Assembly (NCBI RefSeq): GCF_000282655.1
Contig: NZ_AKIV01000008.1
Location: 1-64,000, forward strand
DNA length: 64,000 nt
Direction: 5' to 3'
DNA from: Polaromonas sp. CF318
GTDB taxonomy: Bacteria > Pseudomonadota > Gammaproteobacteria > Burkholderiales > Burkholderiaceae_C
The position numbers were made by a program, and so were the translations under genes. Positions within the stretch are counted from its first letter, which is position 1, and every line of letters begins with the position of its first letter. Shown here one piece after another: positions 7,911 through 18,060 of this stretch. The notes under the pieces are model-generated. The model searched no databases, was not told the DNA's origin, and saw only the letters and a program-made list of their open reading frames with translations.

Positions 7911-10355
7911 ATGAACACCTCCTCCTCCCTGAAAATCCCGCCCGCCGCGGCAGCGCTGGCCGAGTGGCAGTTTCCCGTCCAGGGCATGAGCTGCGCGTCC
8001 TGCGTGACGCGCGTGGAACGCTCGCTGGCCGACGTTCCCGGCGTGCAGGACGTCAGCGTCAATTTTGCGACCGAGCAGGCCAGCGTCAAGGCACGCGGCG
8101 ACGTCGGCATGGACACCTTGAAGGCCGCCGTCGCGAAAGCCGGCTACAGCGTGGCCGAACAAACCTTGAGGCTCAGGATAGAGGGCATGAGTTGCGCCTC
8201 CTGCGTCTCGCGCGTGGAAAAAGCGCTCAAACAGGTGCCCGGCGTGCTCTCAGCCAGCGTCAACCTTGCGACCGAAACCGCCGAAGTCAGCGTGGCCGGC
8301 AGTGCCGCCATGCTGCCCGCGCTGATGGCGGCTGTGGCCAACGCCGGCTACCAGGCGCGCGAAATTCCCGCTGCCGGAGAAAGCCCCGCGAACCCACCCG
8401 CCGTAGCCTGGTGGCCTGTCGCGCTGGCCGCCGCCCTATCGGCGCCGCTGGCACTGCCCATGGTGGGTGCACTGTTCGGCCGGGAGTGGATGCTGGGCGG
8501 CTGGCTGCAGTGGCTGATCGCCACACCGGTGCAGTTCTGGCTGGGCGCGCGTTTTTACCGCGCAGGCTGGAAGGCCTTGCGCGCCGGCACCGGCAATATG
8601 GACCTGCTGGTGGCCCTGGGCACCTCGGCCGCCTACGGCCTGAGCGTTTACCAGCTGCTGCGCCACGGCGGCCACGGCATGGCCCACCTGTATTTCGAGG
8701 CCTCGGCCGTGGTCATCACGCTGGTGCTGCTGGGCAAATGGATGGAGGCGCGCGCCAAGCACCAGACCACCGCCGCCATCCGCGCGCTGCAGGCACTGCG
8801 GCCCGACACCGCGCGCCGCCGCCAGGGCGGCAAAGACGAGGATGTGGCCCTGCAGGACATCCAGCTCGGCGACCTGGTGGTGGTGCGGCCCGGCGAACGC
8901 ATCGCGGTGGACGGCGAGATCGTCGAAGGTTCCACGCAGGTGGACGAGTCCCTGATCACCGGCGAAAGCCTGCCCGTGGCCAAACACGCGGGCGAGCGTG
9001 TGACCGGCGGCGCGGTCAATGCCGAAGGCCTGATCGTGGTGCGCACCACCGCCATAGGCGCAGAGTCCACGTTGGCGCGCATTGTGCGCATGGTGGAGTC
9101 GGCCCAGGCCAAAAAAGCGCCGATTCAACGCCTGGTGGACCAGGTCAGCGCGGTCTTCGTGCCGGTGGTCATAGGCATTGCCCTGGTCACGCTGCTGGGT
9201 TGGGGCCTGGCGACGCAGGACTGGGAAGCCGCCATCCTCAATGCCGTCGCCGTGCTGGTGATCGCCTGCCCCTGCGCGCTGGGCCTGGCCACGCCCACGG
9301 CCATCATGGTAGGCACCGGGGCAGCCGCCCGCCAGGGCATCCTGATCAAGGACGCCGAGGCGCTGGAAGTCGCGCACAGTGTCAAGGTCGTGGCCTTCGA
9401 CAAAACCGGTACCTTGACCGAGGGCAAGCCCGAACTGGTGGCACTACAGCCGCATGGCATCGCAGAGCGTGAACTGCTGGCCTGGGCTGCCGCTATCCAG
9501 TCGGGCAGCGAACACCCGCTGGCCCGCGCGGTCATGCGGCGCGCGATGGAGCAAGCGCTTGAGATTCCCGCGGCGAGCCAGTTGCGCGCCGTCGCCGGGC
9601 GCGGCATGGCTGCCGTGGTGGCCGGCCGTGAACTGCGGCTTGGCAGCCCGCGCTTTATGCAGGAGCTGGGCCTGGACCTCGGCAGCTTCGCGGCCCTGGA
9701 TGCGCGTGCCAAGGAGCTTGAAGCCCAGGGCCGCACGGTGTCCTGGCTCGCCGACGTCGCAGGCACGCCCCAGCTGCTGGGGCTGCTGGCCTTTGGCGAC
9801 ACGCTTAAAAACAGCGCGGCGCCGGCCATGGCCCGCCTGCACGCGCTGGGCATACAGACCGCCCTGGTGACCGGCGACAACCGCGGCAGCGCCGACGCCG
9901 TGGCGCGGCAGCTGGGCATAGACCTGGTGCACAGCCAGGTGCTGCCCGAAGACAAGGCGGCCATCATGGTCCAGCTCAAGGCCGGGGTGCAGGCACAGGG
10001 CGGGCGCGTGGCCATGGTGGGCGACGGCATCAACGATGCGCCGGCCCTGGCCGCGGCCGACGTGGGCATTGCCATGTCCACCGGCACCGACGTGGCCATG
10101 CACGCCGCCGGCATCACGCTGATGCGCGGTGACCCGGCGCTGGTGGCCGGCGCCGTCGACATTTCGCGCCGCACCTACGCCAAGATTCGCCAGAACCTGT
10201 TCTGGGCCTTTGTCTACAACGTGGTCGGCATCCCGCTGGCCGCGCTGGGCTTTTTGAGTCCCGTGATCGCCGGCGCCGCCATGGCGCTGAGCAGCGCCAG
10301 CGTGGTGATGAATGCCTTGCTGCTGCGCCGCTGGAAAGGAAACACCCATGACTGA
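7911..10355 (+). CDS. copA: Cu(I)-translocating P1B-type ATPase CopA
   Basis: Inner-membrane copper exporter of 814 aa from the chosen start. Two N-terminal HMA domains each carry GMSCASC. The transmembrane CPC motif (IACPCALG), the actuator loop ITGESLPV, the phosphorylation site DKTGTLTEG and the hinge [10 protein letters not shown] are all intact. In-frame starts further upstream (TTG 7860, ATG 7885) lie inside the CueR promoter, so ATG 7911 is preferred, which would make the mRNA leaderless or nearly so. The 3' end overlaps cueR by 8 bp. Confidence 0.95.
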   Translation: MNTSSSLKIPPAAAALAEWQFPVQGMSCASCVTRVERSLADVPGVQDVSVNFATEQASVKARGDVGMDTLKAAVAKAGYSVAEQTLRLRIEGMSCASCVSRVEKALKQVPGVLSASVNLATETAEVSVAGSAAMLPALMAAVANAGYQAREIPAAGESPANPPAVAWWPVALAAALSAPLALPMVGALFGREWMLGGWLQWLIATPVQFWLGARFYRAGWKALRAGTGNMDLLVALGTSAAYGLSVYQLLRHGGHGMAHLYFEASAVVITLVLLGKWMEARAKHQTTAAIRALQALRPDTARRRQGGKDEDVALQDIQLGDLVVVRPGERIAVDGEIVEGSTQVDESLITGESLPVAKHAGERVTGGAVNAEGLIVVRTTAIGAESTLARIVRMVESAQAKKAPIQRLVDQVSAVFVPVVIGIALVTLLGWGLATQDWEAAILNAVAVLVIACPCALGLATPTAIMVGTGAAARQGILIKDAEALEVAHSVKVVAFDKTGTLTEGKPELVALQPHGIAERELLAWAAAIQSGSEHPLARAVMRRAMEQALEIPAASQLRAVAGRGMAAVVAGRELRLGSPRFMQELGLDLGSFAALDARAKELEAQGRTVSWLADVAGTPQLLGLLAFGDTLKNSAAPAMARLHALGIQTALVTGDNRGSADAVARQLGIDLVHSQVLPEDKAAIMVQLKAGVQAQGGRVAMVGDGINDAPALAAADVGIAMSTGTDVAMHAAGITLMRGDPALVAGAVDISRRTYAKIRQNLFWAFVYNVVGIPLAALGFLSPVIAGAAMALSSASVVMNALLLRRWKGNTHD

Positions 10356-10764
10356 AACCATTGATAGCACAGGTCCGCTCAACATCGGCCAGGCCGCCGC
10401 ACGCTCCGGCGTATCGGCCAAGATGGTCCGCCACTATGAATCGCTGGGCCTGCTGCCCGCGGTGCACCGCAGCGACGCGGGCTACCGCCAGTACGGCGAA
10501 AAAGAGGTGCACACCCTGCGCTTCATACGCCGCGCCCGCGCGCTGGGTTTCAGCATGGCCGAGATCGCCGAGCTGCTCAAGCTGTGGCAGAACAAGCGCC
10601 GCGCCAGCGCCGACGTCAAGCGTATCGCAATGGCCCATGTGGCCGACCTGGAGCGCCGCATTGCCGAGATGGAAGCGATGAAGCAGACCCTGGGCCACCT
10701 GGCGCATTGCTGCCAGGGCAACAGCCGGCCTGACTGTCCCATCCTGACCGAATTAGCGGCCTGA
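10348..10764 (+). CDS. cueR: MerR-family copper-responsive regulator CueR
   Basis: A 138-aa MerR-family activator. The winged HTH is at residues 10-45 ([20 protein letters not shown]), followed by a dimerisation helix. The C-terminal metal loop [12 protein letters not shown] has the two cysteines separated as in Cu(I)/Ag(I) sensors. It overlaps copA by 8 bp, so it is autoregulated from the copA promoter, and it is predicted to bind both operators in the copZ-copA spacer. Confidence 0.9.
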   Translation: MTETIDSTGPLNIGQAAARSGVSAKMVRHYESLGLLPAVHRSDAGYRQYGEKEVHTLRFIRRARALGFSMAEIAELLKLWQNKRRASADVKRIAMAHVADLERRIAEMEAMKQTLGHLAHCCQGNSRPDCPILTELAA

Positions 10765-10854
10765 ATGAAATGTCCGGATCCGGCGAGCACATGCGAGCCG
10801 GCGGATTTATCCTGAGGGTGTAGATGGCATTTCCATCACCTCACGGACCACCGC

Positions 10855-11580
10855 ATGCCACCCCTTTCCGGAACACTTTCCCTGCTGCCCGCCGACACGG
10901 ACGACTGGGCAGCCACCACCGCCGCGCTGGATCTCCACGGAAACGCCGTGCTTGCGCAACTGTTGAGCGCGCGCGAATGTCAAACCGTGGCCGGCTTGTA
11001 TGCCGACGCGCGCCATTTCCGCAGCCGCGTGCTGATGCAGCGCCACGGCTTCGGCCAGGGCGAATACCGGTACTTCAGCTATCCGCTGCCGGACATCGTG
11101 GCGCGGCTGCGCGCCACGCTTTATCCCAGGCTGGTCGACGTAGCCAATGCCTGGAATGAAGCCATGGGTATGGATGTGCGCTATCCGGCCTCTCATGCCG
11201 ACTTCCTCGCGCGCTGCCACCAAGCCGGCCAACAGCGGCCCACGCCGCTGCTCTTGCAATACGGGCCCGGCGACTACAACTGCCTGCACCAGGACCTGTA
11301 TGGCGAGCATGTGTTCCCGATCCAGGTCGCGGTGCTGCTGTCGCGCCCGGGCGAGGATTTCACCGGCGGCGAATTTGTGCTGACCGAGCAGCGCCCGCGC
11401 ATGCAATCTCGGCCCGAGGTGGTGCCCTTGCAGCAGGGCGACGCCGTGGTGTTCGCCGTGCACCACCGGCCGGTGCAAGGCAGCCGCGGTTTTTACCGCG
11501 TCAACATGCGGCACGGTGTGAGTACGGTGCGCAGTGGGCATCGGCATACGCTGGGGATTATTTTTCACGACGCTGAGTGA
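10855..11580 (+). CDS. 2OG-Fe(II) oxygenase, found next to alkB
   Basis: A 241-aa dioxygenase of the 2OG-FeII_Oxy superfamily. The Fe ligands HQD are seen in NCLHQDLYG, with a distal His and a 2OG-binding Arg in the C-terminal RVNMRHGVSTVRSGHRHT segment. It lies immediately upstream of alkB. Alkylation-linked oxidative repair is a reasonable inference from the pairing, but the substrate is unknown. Confidence 0.75.
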   Translation: MPPLSGTLSLLPADTDDWAATTAALDLHGNAVLAQLLSARECQTVAGLYADARHFRSRVLMQRHGFGQGEYRYFSYPLPDIVARLRATLYPRLVDVANAWNEAMGMDVRYPASHADFLARCHQAGQQRPTPLLLQYGPGDYNCLHQDLYGEHVFPIQVAVLLSRPGEDFTGGEFVLTEQRPRMQSRPEVVPLQQGDAVVFAVHHRPVQGSRGFYRVNMRHGVSTVRSGHRHTLGIIFHDAE

Positions 11581-11616
11581 TTGCCGCTCGCGCCGCAAAG
11601 CAATCAAGGAGATGGT

Positions 11617-12270
11617 GTGACTCTGGGCCTTTTTGATGACGCGCCGCAGCCCTATGCCGCGCCCGAAGCCATCGCGCCGGGCGCTGCGCTGTTGCCCGGC
11701 TTTGCCCTGGAGGTCGATGAAGCCTTGCTGCAAGCCGTGGACCGCATCACGGCGGCTGCGCCGTTGCGCCACCTGGTCACGCCGGGCGGCTACACCATGT
11801 CGGTCGCGATGAGCAACTGCGGCGAGCTGGGCTGGGTGTCGGACCGCAGCGGTTACCGCTATGACGCCAGGGACCCGCTGTCGGGCAAGCCCTGGCCGCC
11901 CATGCCAGCTTGCTTTTCCGAGCTCGCTTTAAGGGCCGCTGCGGAAGCCGGTTTCGGCAACTTCCGCCCGGACGCCTGCCTGATCAACCGCTATGAACCC
12001 GGTGCGCGGCTTTCGCTGCACCAGGACAAGGACGAAGGCCATCTGGACGCGCCCATTGTGTCGGTGTCGCTGGGCCTGCCTGCGGTGTTCCTGTTCGGTG
12101 GCCTGAACCGCGGCGACAGGCCCGCGCGTTACCGCCTGCTGCATGGCGACGTGGCGGTGTGGGGTGGCCCGTCGCGGCTGGCCTACCATGGCGTGGCGCC
12201 GCTGGCTGAGGGTGAGCATGCGCGCCTGGGCAGGCAGCGCATCAATTTGACGTTTCGCCGCGCGCGCTGA
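11617..12270 (+). CDS. alkB: DNA oxidative demethylase AlkB
   Basis: Fe(II)/2OG dioxygenase that reverses 1meA and 3meC lesions. The protein is 217 aa and closely follows E. coli AlkB: VTPGGYTMSVAMSNCG, RYEPGARLSLHQDKDE (Fe ligands His and Asp), SVSLGLPAVF, VWGGPSRLAYHGV (Fe ligand His) and RINLTFR (2OG Arg). The GTG at 11617 follows AAGGAG and gives the same N-terminus as E. coli (LGLFDDA). The TTG at 11581 directly abuts the upstream stop and is less likely. Confidence 0.94.
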   Translation: MTLGLFDDAPQPYAAPEAIAPGAALLPGFALEVDEALLQAVDRITAAAPLRHLVTPGGYTMSVAMSNCGELGWVSDRSGYRYDARDPLSGKPWPPMPACFSELALRAAAEAGFGNFRPDACLINRYEPGARLSLHQDKDEGHLDAPIVSVSLGLPAVFLFGGLNRGDRPARYRLLHGDVAVWGGPSRLAYHGVAPLAEGEHARLGRQRINLTFRRAR

Positions 12271-12288
12271 GCACGTGTTGAAAGGGTT

Positions 12289-12320
12289 CGAACGCGCTCA
12301 GGCGCGTTCGCGAAATTTTT
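12289..12320 (+). terminator. probable terminator after alkB
   Basis: CGAACGCGC, a TCAG loop, then GCGCGTTCG form a perfect 9-bp stem followed by CGAAATTTTT. The stem overlaps the last codons of the convergent isomerase gene. The T-run is offset by a few bases, so efficiency is uncertain. Confidence 0.5.
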
Positions 12321-13131
12321 CCAGCCAGCCCAGCCCGTCGCTTGTGGCATTGGACTGGGCGCCGCGCAGCGGCTTGTATTCGCAACCCACCCAGCCGTCG
12401 TAGCCGAGCTCATCGAGCAGCGCAAACAGATAGGGGTAGTTGATCTCGCCGACGTCGGGCTCGTTGCGGCCGGGCGCGCCGGCAATTTGCAAGTGGCCGA
12501 TGTGGCCGGTGGGCAGGTATTTGCGCAGCTTCATGGCCAGGTCTCCCTCAACAACCTGGCAGTGGTAGAGGTCCATCTGCACCTTGACGTTGGCCGCCCC
12601 CACTTCACGAATGATTTCATGCGCATGGTCTTGCCGGTTCAAAAAGAAGCGGGGGATGTCGCGGGTGTTGATGGGCTCTATCAGCAGGTCCACGCCCACC
12701 CTGGCAGCCAGCGCGGCCGCCTCGCGCAGGTTGTTCACATAGGTGGGCTGTACCGCCTCTCGCTCCATGCCCGCGGGCAATATGCCGGCCATCACGTGGA
12801 TGCGCGGGCAGGTCAGGGCCTGCGCGTACTCCAGCGCAATCGCGATGCCGGCGCGGAACTCGGCCTCATGGCCGGGCAGGCAGGCCGTGCCTTTTTGCGA
12901 GGAGGCCCAGGCTTTTTCGATGCCGGCCGGGTCCACGCCGCCCGGCGGCGCATTGAACAGCACCAGCTGCTGGCCGTGGCGCTGCAGGATGGCCTTGAGT
13001 TCCTGCGGCTCCCAGACATAGGGCGAGAGGATTTCCACGGCCGTGAAGCCGTCGCGCGCGGCGGCGGCAAAGCGTTCGGCCATGGGAAGCTCGGTGTACA
13101 TCCAGCTGAGGTTGGCGGCGAATCGGGGCAT
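12298..13131 (-). CDS. hydroxypyruvate isomerase family protein (Hyi/OtnI)
   Basis: A 277-aa TIM-barrel sugar isomerase of the xylose-isomerase-like family. Signatures are [76 protein letters not shown] (written in parts here) and GCEYKP. The family interconverts hydroxypyruvate and tartronate semialdehyde, or 2-oxotetronates. The gene starts 5 bp after the sulP stop on the same strand. No glyoxylate carboligase or tartronate semialdehyde reductase gene is nearby, so Hyi cannot be separated from OtnI. Confidence 0.85.
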   Translation of the reverse strand: MPRFAANLSWMYTELPMAERFAAAARDGFTAVEILSPYVWEPQELKAILQRHGQQLVLFNAPPGGVDPAGIEKAWASSQKGTACLPGHEAEFRAGIAIALEYAQALTCPRIHVMAGILPAGMEREAVQPTYVNNLREAAALAARVGVDLLIEPINTRDIPRFFLNRQDHAHEIIREVGAANVKVQMDLYHCQVVEGDLAMKLRKYLPTGHIGHLQIAGAPGRNEPDVGEINYPYLFALLDELGYDGWVGCEYKPLRGAQSNATSDGLGWLEKFRERA

Positions 13132-13136
13132 GGGCT

Positions 13137-15014
13137 TCAGGCGGCAGGTGTGTCGGGACCGGGCGCAGTTTTGCATTCCCAGAATATCCGCGCCGTGCAG
13201 CGCCGGCAAATTTCCGGGTCCAGCTTGGTGAAGATGGTGGAGATGGCGGTGAACTTGTCGGGAAACTGGTGTTCGGGGCCCAGCACGCTGGTAAAGCCGG
13301 TTTTGCGCCACATGCGTATCACTTCGGGCCGGGGCCGGTGGAAGTACAGGTCGCCGCCCATGGCGCGGCGTGCGGCAAGTTCGGCCTCCCAGAGTTCTGC
13401 GCCGGCCAGGTCGATGAAGTTCATGCTTTTTCCCATGACCAGCAGGTGCTTTTGCGGCTGCGGCTGGCTGCGCAATGCGTGCAGGATGTCGGCCACATGC
13501 TGGGTTGCGCCGAAATAGACCTCGCCCTCCATGCGCAGCAGCTTGAGCTGCGGGCACTCCGGCAGCACCTGGCGGGGTGCTTCGTCGGGCCCGTCAGGGC
13601 CCGACGATTTTTTTGCTTCCAGCCCCGCATCGGGTGAGTTGTCTATCACCACGAACTGGCGGTCCAGGCCGCGGCTGTCAAAGCCCATGGTGCGCATCGC
13701 GGGCTTTGAGGTGCGGTAGAGGAAGGACATCAGCGACAAAATCATGCCCAGCAGGATGGCGATTTCCAGCCGTAGGGTCACGGTCGCCACCATGGTGGCC
13801 AGGGCCACGCCGAAATCGCTGCGGCTCAGGGTGAACAGCTGGCGCCAGCGCGCGGCGTCGAGTAGCGCGAAAGCCACCAGCACCAGCAGCGCCGCCAGCG
13901 CGGCCATCGGTATCTGCGCGAGCAGCGGCGCGCTGAGAGCCACCAGCGCGAGCAGCAGCAAGGCGGAAAACACCGAGGCCAGCGGCGTGCGCGCGCCGGC
14001 TTCCAGGTTGGGCATGGAGCGGTTCATGGAGCCGCAGGACACATAACTCGAGAAAAACCCGCCCACGATGTTGGACAGGCCCTGGCCGCGGAACTCGCGG
14101 TTGGCGTCTATGCGCTGGCCGGATCGCAACGCCACCGTCTTGGCGATCGAGATCGCCTGGCCGAGCGCGACGATGGTCAGCGCGAACGCGAGGCCGACAA
14201 GGTCGGCGGCCTGCGCCCAGCTGATGCGCGGCACTTCAAAGCGCGGCCAGGGCACGGGGATCTGGCCCACGGTGCGCAGCGAGGCCGACGGCACAGCATC
14301 GGGATGCAGCCAGCCGCTCCATACCCAGGCCAGCGCGGTGGCCACCACCAGGCCGATCAGCATGTAAGGCCAGTTGCGGCGCAGGCGGCGCAGCAGCAGG
14401 GCCACGGCCAGCGTGACGGCCGCGACGCCCAGCGCCAGCGGCTGGGCGGAAGTGAGGTTCGTGAGCACATGCCCCAGCACGGCGGCCGCGCTGTGTTCGG
14501 GCGCGGCTGCCAGGCCCAGCAAATCGGGCAGCGCATGCACGGCAATCAGCAGCGCGGCGCCCGAGGTAAAACCGAAGAGCACGGCCGGCGAGATGAAGTT
14601 GGCCAGCACGCCCAGGCGCAGCGCGCCTATCAGCCACTGCATGACGCCCACCATCACGGTGACGGCCAGCGCAAGCTGGATGTACTGCGGGCTGAAGGCC
14701 ACGGCCAGCGGCGAGAGCATGGCGAACAGCGCCAGCGAGTTGGCGTTGGTCGGTCCCGACATCACATGCCGGCTGGAGCCGAACAGCGCGGCGATGATGC
14801 AGGGAATGACGGCGGTGTAAAGGCCGTAGGCCGGCGGCAAGCCGGCCAGCGTCGCGAAGGCGATGCCTTGCGGCAGCACCAGCACCGCGCCCAGCAGGCC
14901 GGCCATCGCGTCGGCGCGCACACTGGCGGGCGACACTTCGCGCACCCAGTCGCCGAACAGGCGCTCCAGGAGCGGAATTGATGACCGGGGTGCGTGGGCG
15001 GCTAAGGGTTCCAT
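13137..15014 (-). CDS. SulP family inorganic anion permease with STAS domain
   Basis: A 625-aa inner-membrane transporter of the SLC26/SulP family for sulfate, bicarbonate or other anions. The N-terminal [34 protein letters not shown] and [13 protein letters not shown] are SulP signatures. A cytoplasmic STAS domain follows from about residue 450. The extreme C-terminus carries an unusual [12 protein letters not shown] cluster. It lies 49 bp downstream of chrA and 5 bp before the isomerase gene on the same strand. Sulfate uptake during chromate stress is an attractive but unproven role. Confidence 0.88.
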   Translation of the reverse strand: MEPLAAHAPRSSIPLLERLFGDWVREVSPASVRADAMAGLLGAVLVLPQGIAFATLAGLPPAYGLYTAVIPCIIAALFGSSRHVMSGPTNANSLALFAMLSPLAVAFSPQYIQLALAVTVMVGVMQWLIGALRLGVLANFISPAVLFGFTSGAALLIAVHALPDLLGLAAAPEHSAAAVLGHVLTNLTSAQPLALGVAAVTLAVALLLRRLRRNWPYMLIGLVVATALAWVWSGWLHPDAVPSASLRTVGQIPVPWPRFEVPRISWAQAADLVGLAFALTIVALGQAISIAKTVALRSGQRIDANREFRGQGLSNIVGGFFSSYVSCGSMNRSMPNLEAGARTPLASVFSALLLLALVALSAPLLAQIPMAALAALLVLVAFALLDAARWRQLFTLSRSDFGVALATMVATVTLRLEIAILLGMILSLMSFLYRTSKPAMRTMGFDSRGLDRQFVVIDNSPDAGLEAKKSSGPDGPDEAPRQVLPECPQLKLLRMEGEVYFGATQHVADILHALRSQPQPQKHLLVMGKSMNFIDLAGAELWEAELAARRAMGGDLYFHRPRPEVIRMWRKTGFTSVLGPEHQFPDKFTAISTIFTKLDPEICRRCTARIFWECKTAPGPDTPAA

Positions 15015-15063
15015 CACGAAGGCTTGAGCATACCGCGCCCAGCGCGCCGGCCGCCCCCGCCGA

Positions 15064-16455
15064 TCAGGCCAGGCCGACCAAACGCAGCAGCAAGCCGGCC
15101 AGGGCCGAGGCCGCGATCACCGGGATCACGCCGCGCTTGTAGCGCAGCAGGGCCACGGCCGCGCCCAGCGTGATGGCCAGCGCGTAAAAGTCCACCCGGG
15201 CCAGCCAGGGGCCGCCCGTGTCCGCTCGCAAGGCAATGTGCGCGAGAAAGAACAACGCCAGGCTGGCGATCACGCCGACCACCGCGGCCGTGATGGCGGT
15301 CAGCGGCGCGGTGAAATGCAGCTTGCCGTGCGTGGACTCCACCAGCGGCCCGCCGGCCAGGATGAAGAGGAAGGAGGGCAGGAAGGTGAACCAGGTCACC
15401 ACCGTGGCCGCCAGCGCCGCCCCGAGGAACAGCGCGTCCGGCCCCAGTACCTGCTTGGCCCAGCCGCCCATAAAGCCGACAAAGGCCACGACCATGATCA
15501 GCGGGCCGGGCGTGGTTTCGCCCAGCGCCAGCCCGTCAATCATCTGCGGGCCGCTCAACCAGTGGAACTGCTCGACCGCGCCCTGGTAGACATAAGGCAG
15601 GACCGCGTAAGCGCCGCCGAAGGTGAGCAGCGCGGCCTTGGTGAAAAACCATCCCATTTGTGTGAGGGTGGCGCTCCAGCCCTGCATGGCCACAAGTACA
15701 CCCATGGGCAGCAGCCACAGCACCGCGCCCACGCCCAGCACCGCAGCCAGGCGCGAAGGCTTGAAGCGGGCATGCGCCGGCGTCGGCGTATCGTCATCGA
15801 TCAGCGCCGGCCCGTAGCCTTTTTGCGCGGCGCCATGCCCGGCCCCACCGGCAAACTGCGAAGGCGCAAAACGCGCGCCCAGCCAGCCCAGCACGGCCGC
15901 GCCCAGCACGATGAGCGGAAACGGCGCGTTCAACACATAGATCGCGACAAAGCTGCCGAGGGCGATGGCCCACAGGATGGGTGCTTGCGAGGGCGTCTTG
16001 AGCGAGCGCGAGCCTATGCGATGCACCGCCTGCAGCACGATGGCGGCCACCGCCGGCTTGATGCCGTAAAACAGGCCCGCGACCAGCGGCACATGGCCAA
16101 AGGCCACATAGACCCAACTCAGCGCGACCAGGATGAACAGCGAAGGCAGCACAAACAGCCCGCCGGCCACCACGCCGCCCCAGGTCCGGTGCATCAGCCA
16201 GCCGATGTAGGTGGCCAGCTGCTGCGCCTCGGGGCCGGGCAGCAGCATGCAGTAATTGAGCGCGTGCAGAAAGCGCCGCTCGCTGATCCAGCGTTTTTGC
16301 TCGACCAGTTCGCGGTGCATGATGGCGATCTGCCCGGCCGGCCCGCCAAAGCTGATAAAGCCCAGCTTGGTCCAGAACTTCAGCGCGTCGGCAAAAGAGA
16401 CGGCCGCCGGCCGTTCGTGCGGCAAGGGAAGGGATGAGGGCAAGGCGGTCGTCAC
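15064..16455 (-). CDS. chrA: chromate transporter ChrA
   Basis: Long-chain CHR family protein of 463 aa with duplicated chromate-transport halves. The first repeat has FGGPAGQIAIMHRELVEQ and the second FGGAYAVLPYVYQ together with GLALGETTPGPLIMVV. It exports chromate from the cytoplasm. Its ATG overlaps the chrB stop (ATGA). Confidence 0.92.
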   Translation of the reverse strand: MTTALPSSLPLPHERPAAVSFADALKFWTKLGFISFGGPAGQIAIMHRELVEQKRWISERRFLHALNYCMLLPGPEAQQLATYIGWLMHRTWGGVVAGGLFVLPSLFILVALSWVYVAFGHVPLVAGLFYGIKPAVAAIVLQAVHRIGSRSLKTPSQAPILWAIALGSFVAIYVLNAPFPLIVLGAAVLGWLGARFAPSQFAGGAGHGAAQKGYGPALIDDDTPTPAHARFKPSRLAAVLGVGAVLWLLPMGVLVAMQGWSATLTQMGWFFTKAALLTFGGAYAVLPYVYQGAVEQFHWLSGPQMIDGLALGETTPGPLIMVVAFVGFMGGWAKQVLGPDALFLGAALAATVVTWFTFLPSFLFILAGGPLVESTHGKLHFTAPLTAITAAVVGVIASLALFFLAHIALRADTGGPWLARVDFYALAITLGAAVALLRYKRGVIPVIAASALAGLLLRLVGLA

Positions 16456-17333
16456 TTCGCGGCTCCGGTCATGGTTTCAGGCTTCCAGCTGTGCGGTTCG
16501 CCTTGCGCCTCGCGGCACCAGGCATACAGCGCGTCATACAGCGGCATGGCGGCTTCCAGCATGGCGTGGTCGTCCCCGGCGTGCAGGCGCGACAGGCCCA
16601 GCGAAAAGGCCATCAGGCCGGCCGATTGCGGGGCGAGGTCCAGGCGGTCGGTGTCGGCGCCGCGCACGATGCGCGCCAGCACCTTGAGCGCGGGATCCTC
16701 CAGGCCGAAGGCCTTGAGCAGGGTGTCGAAGCTGCACAACTCGCCCTCGTGCGAGACCGGGGCGCCCGGGATGTCGTAGGCCACGGCGCCCAGGCGCCTG
16801 GCCTCGGCCAGCACCTGCGGGGTAGGCACATAAAAAAACTCGGCGCGCGGGTCTATGAAGCGGCGCACCAGCCAAGGGCAGGCGATGCGGTCTATCTTGG
16901 GCCGCTCGCGCGTGATCCAGCGCGAGGCCTGCTCGCCGGTGACGCCCCAGTCGAGCCGTTTGGCCATCATGGGTGGGCGTTGCGCGCGCCATTGGGCGAT
17001 GTCCTGCGGCGTATCGACGCCGTCTTCGCCGCCCACGATGCCGCCGGCCAGCGCATAGGCGTTCCAGCCCGCGGCCCGCAGCGTGGCCACGGCATCGGCG
17101 CTGACGTTGTGCCCATAGACACAATAGGCCACCACCTCGCGCGGCGGCTGTGAGGCCGCGAACGCGGCCACGTCTTCAGGCGCACAGTAACGAGCGCCGG
17201 CCAGCAGGTGTGGGCTTTCGCGGAATTTGGCCTCGCGCCGCACGTCGAGCAGCAGAGGTGCATCGGCGCGGCCCATGCGGGCGGCCAGATCCTCGGGGGA
17301 GATATGGGGAACGGAAAAGGTAGAGGTGTCCAC
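16452..17333 (-). CDS. chrB: chromate resistance protein ChrB with N-terminal rhodanese domain
   Basis: The N-terminal third is a rhodanese-like domain (LLLDVRREAKF, active-loop Cys in VVAYCVYGHNVS). The C-terminal half is the ChrB domain (ACPWLVRRFIDPRAEFFYVP, HEGELCSFDTLLKAF). ChrB proteins act as chromate-sensing regulators or accessory factors for chrA. A GTG at 17333 with GGAG 6 bp upstream is chosen; another GTG at 17372 would add 13 residues. Translation is coupled to chrA. The rhodanese fusion suggests sulfur or thiol chemistry in sensing or reduction, which is inference. Confidence 0.87.
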   Translation of the reverse strand: MDTSTFSVPHISPEDLAARMGRADAPLLLDVRREAKFRESPHLLAGARYCAPEDVAAFAASQPPREVVAYCVYGHNVSADAVATLRAAGWNAYALAGGIVGGEDGVDTPQDIAQWRAQRPPMMAKRLDWGVTGEQASRWITRERPKIDRIACPWLVRRFIDPRAEFFYVPTPQVLAEARRLGAVAYDIPGAPVSHEGELCSFDTLLKAFGLEDPALKVLARIVRGADTDRLDLAPQSAGLMAFSLGLSRLHAGDDHAMLEAAMPLYDALYAWCREAQGEPHSWKPETMTGAAK

Positions 17334-17451
17334 GGAGTACTCCAATGAGTTGCCAGCGCTTGGACGGGACACCGTCTATTCTCGTGAAGAGTCGGGAGGC
17401 TGAAATCCCGATAGGCGAATACTAGCACCGCCAGGAACCTGCAAGCAAGTT

Positions 17452-18060
17452 CTAGCCGTGCCGGAACTTGAACACCGCCCGGCTCGCGCGGGCATTCGGC
17501 CAGAAGCGCACTTCGCGGCCGTCCTGCAGGCCGAAGGCGTCGAGGATCTCCAGCTGGTTCTGCAGCGCCAGCGCTTCAAAGTCCTGCAGCGTGCCGACAC
17601 GGATGTTGGGCGTGTCGTACCACTGATAAGGCAGCACCTTGGTCACCGGCATGCGGCCGCGCGCGACGGCCAGGCGGTTCGGCCAATGGCCGAAGTTGGG
17701 AAACACGACAATGCCGGCGCGGCCCACGCGCGCGGTTTCGCGCAGCATGGTTTCGGCGTTGCGCAGGTGTTGCAGGGTATCTATCTGCAGCACCACGTCG
17801 AACGAGCTGTCGCCGAACAGCGCCAGGCCTTCCTCAAGGTTGAGCTGGATCACATTGACGCCGCGCGCCACGCAGGCCTGCACGTTGGCGTCGTTGATCT
17901 CGACGCCGTAGCCCGAGCATCCACGCTCGCGGATCAGGTAGTCCAGCAATTCGCCGGTGCCGCAGCCCAGGTCGAGCACACGGGAGCCTGGCGGCACCAG
18001 GCGGGCGATGGACAGCAGGTCGGCCGAAGGCGGCACATTGAGGTCGACGATCGGGTTCAT
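17452..18060 (-). CDS. metW: methionine biosynthesis protein MetW
   Basis: A 202-aa class I methyltransferase-fold protein with the SAM motif [16 protein letters not shown]. MetW is a partner of MetX and boosts its acyltransferase activity in proteobacteria that carry metXW. The ATG overlaps the metX stop by 4 bp, and the pair shares the upstream SAM-II riboswitch. Confidence 0.93.
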   Translation of the reverse strand: MNPIVDLNVPPSADLLSIARLVPPGSRVLDLGCGTGELLDYLIRERGCSGYGVEINDANVQACVARGVNVIQLNLEEGLALFGDSSFDVVLQIDTLQHLRNAETMLRETARVGRAGIVVFPNFGHWPNRLAVARGRMPVTKVLPYQWYDTPNIRVGTLQDFEALALQNQLEILDAFGLQDGREVRFWPNARASRAVFKFRHG

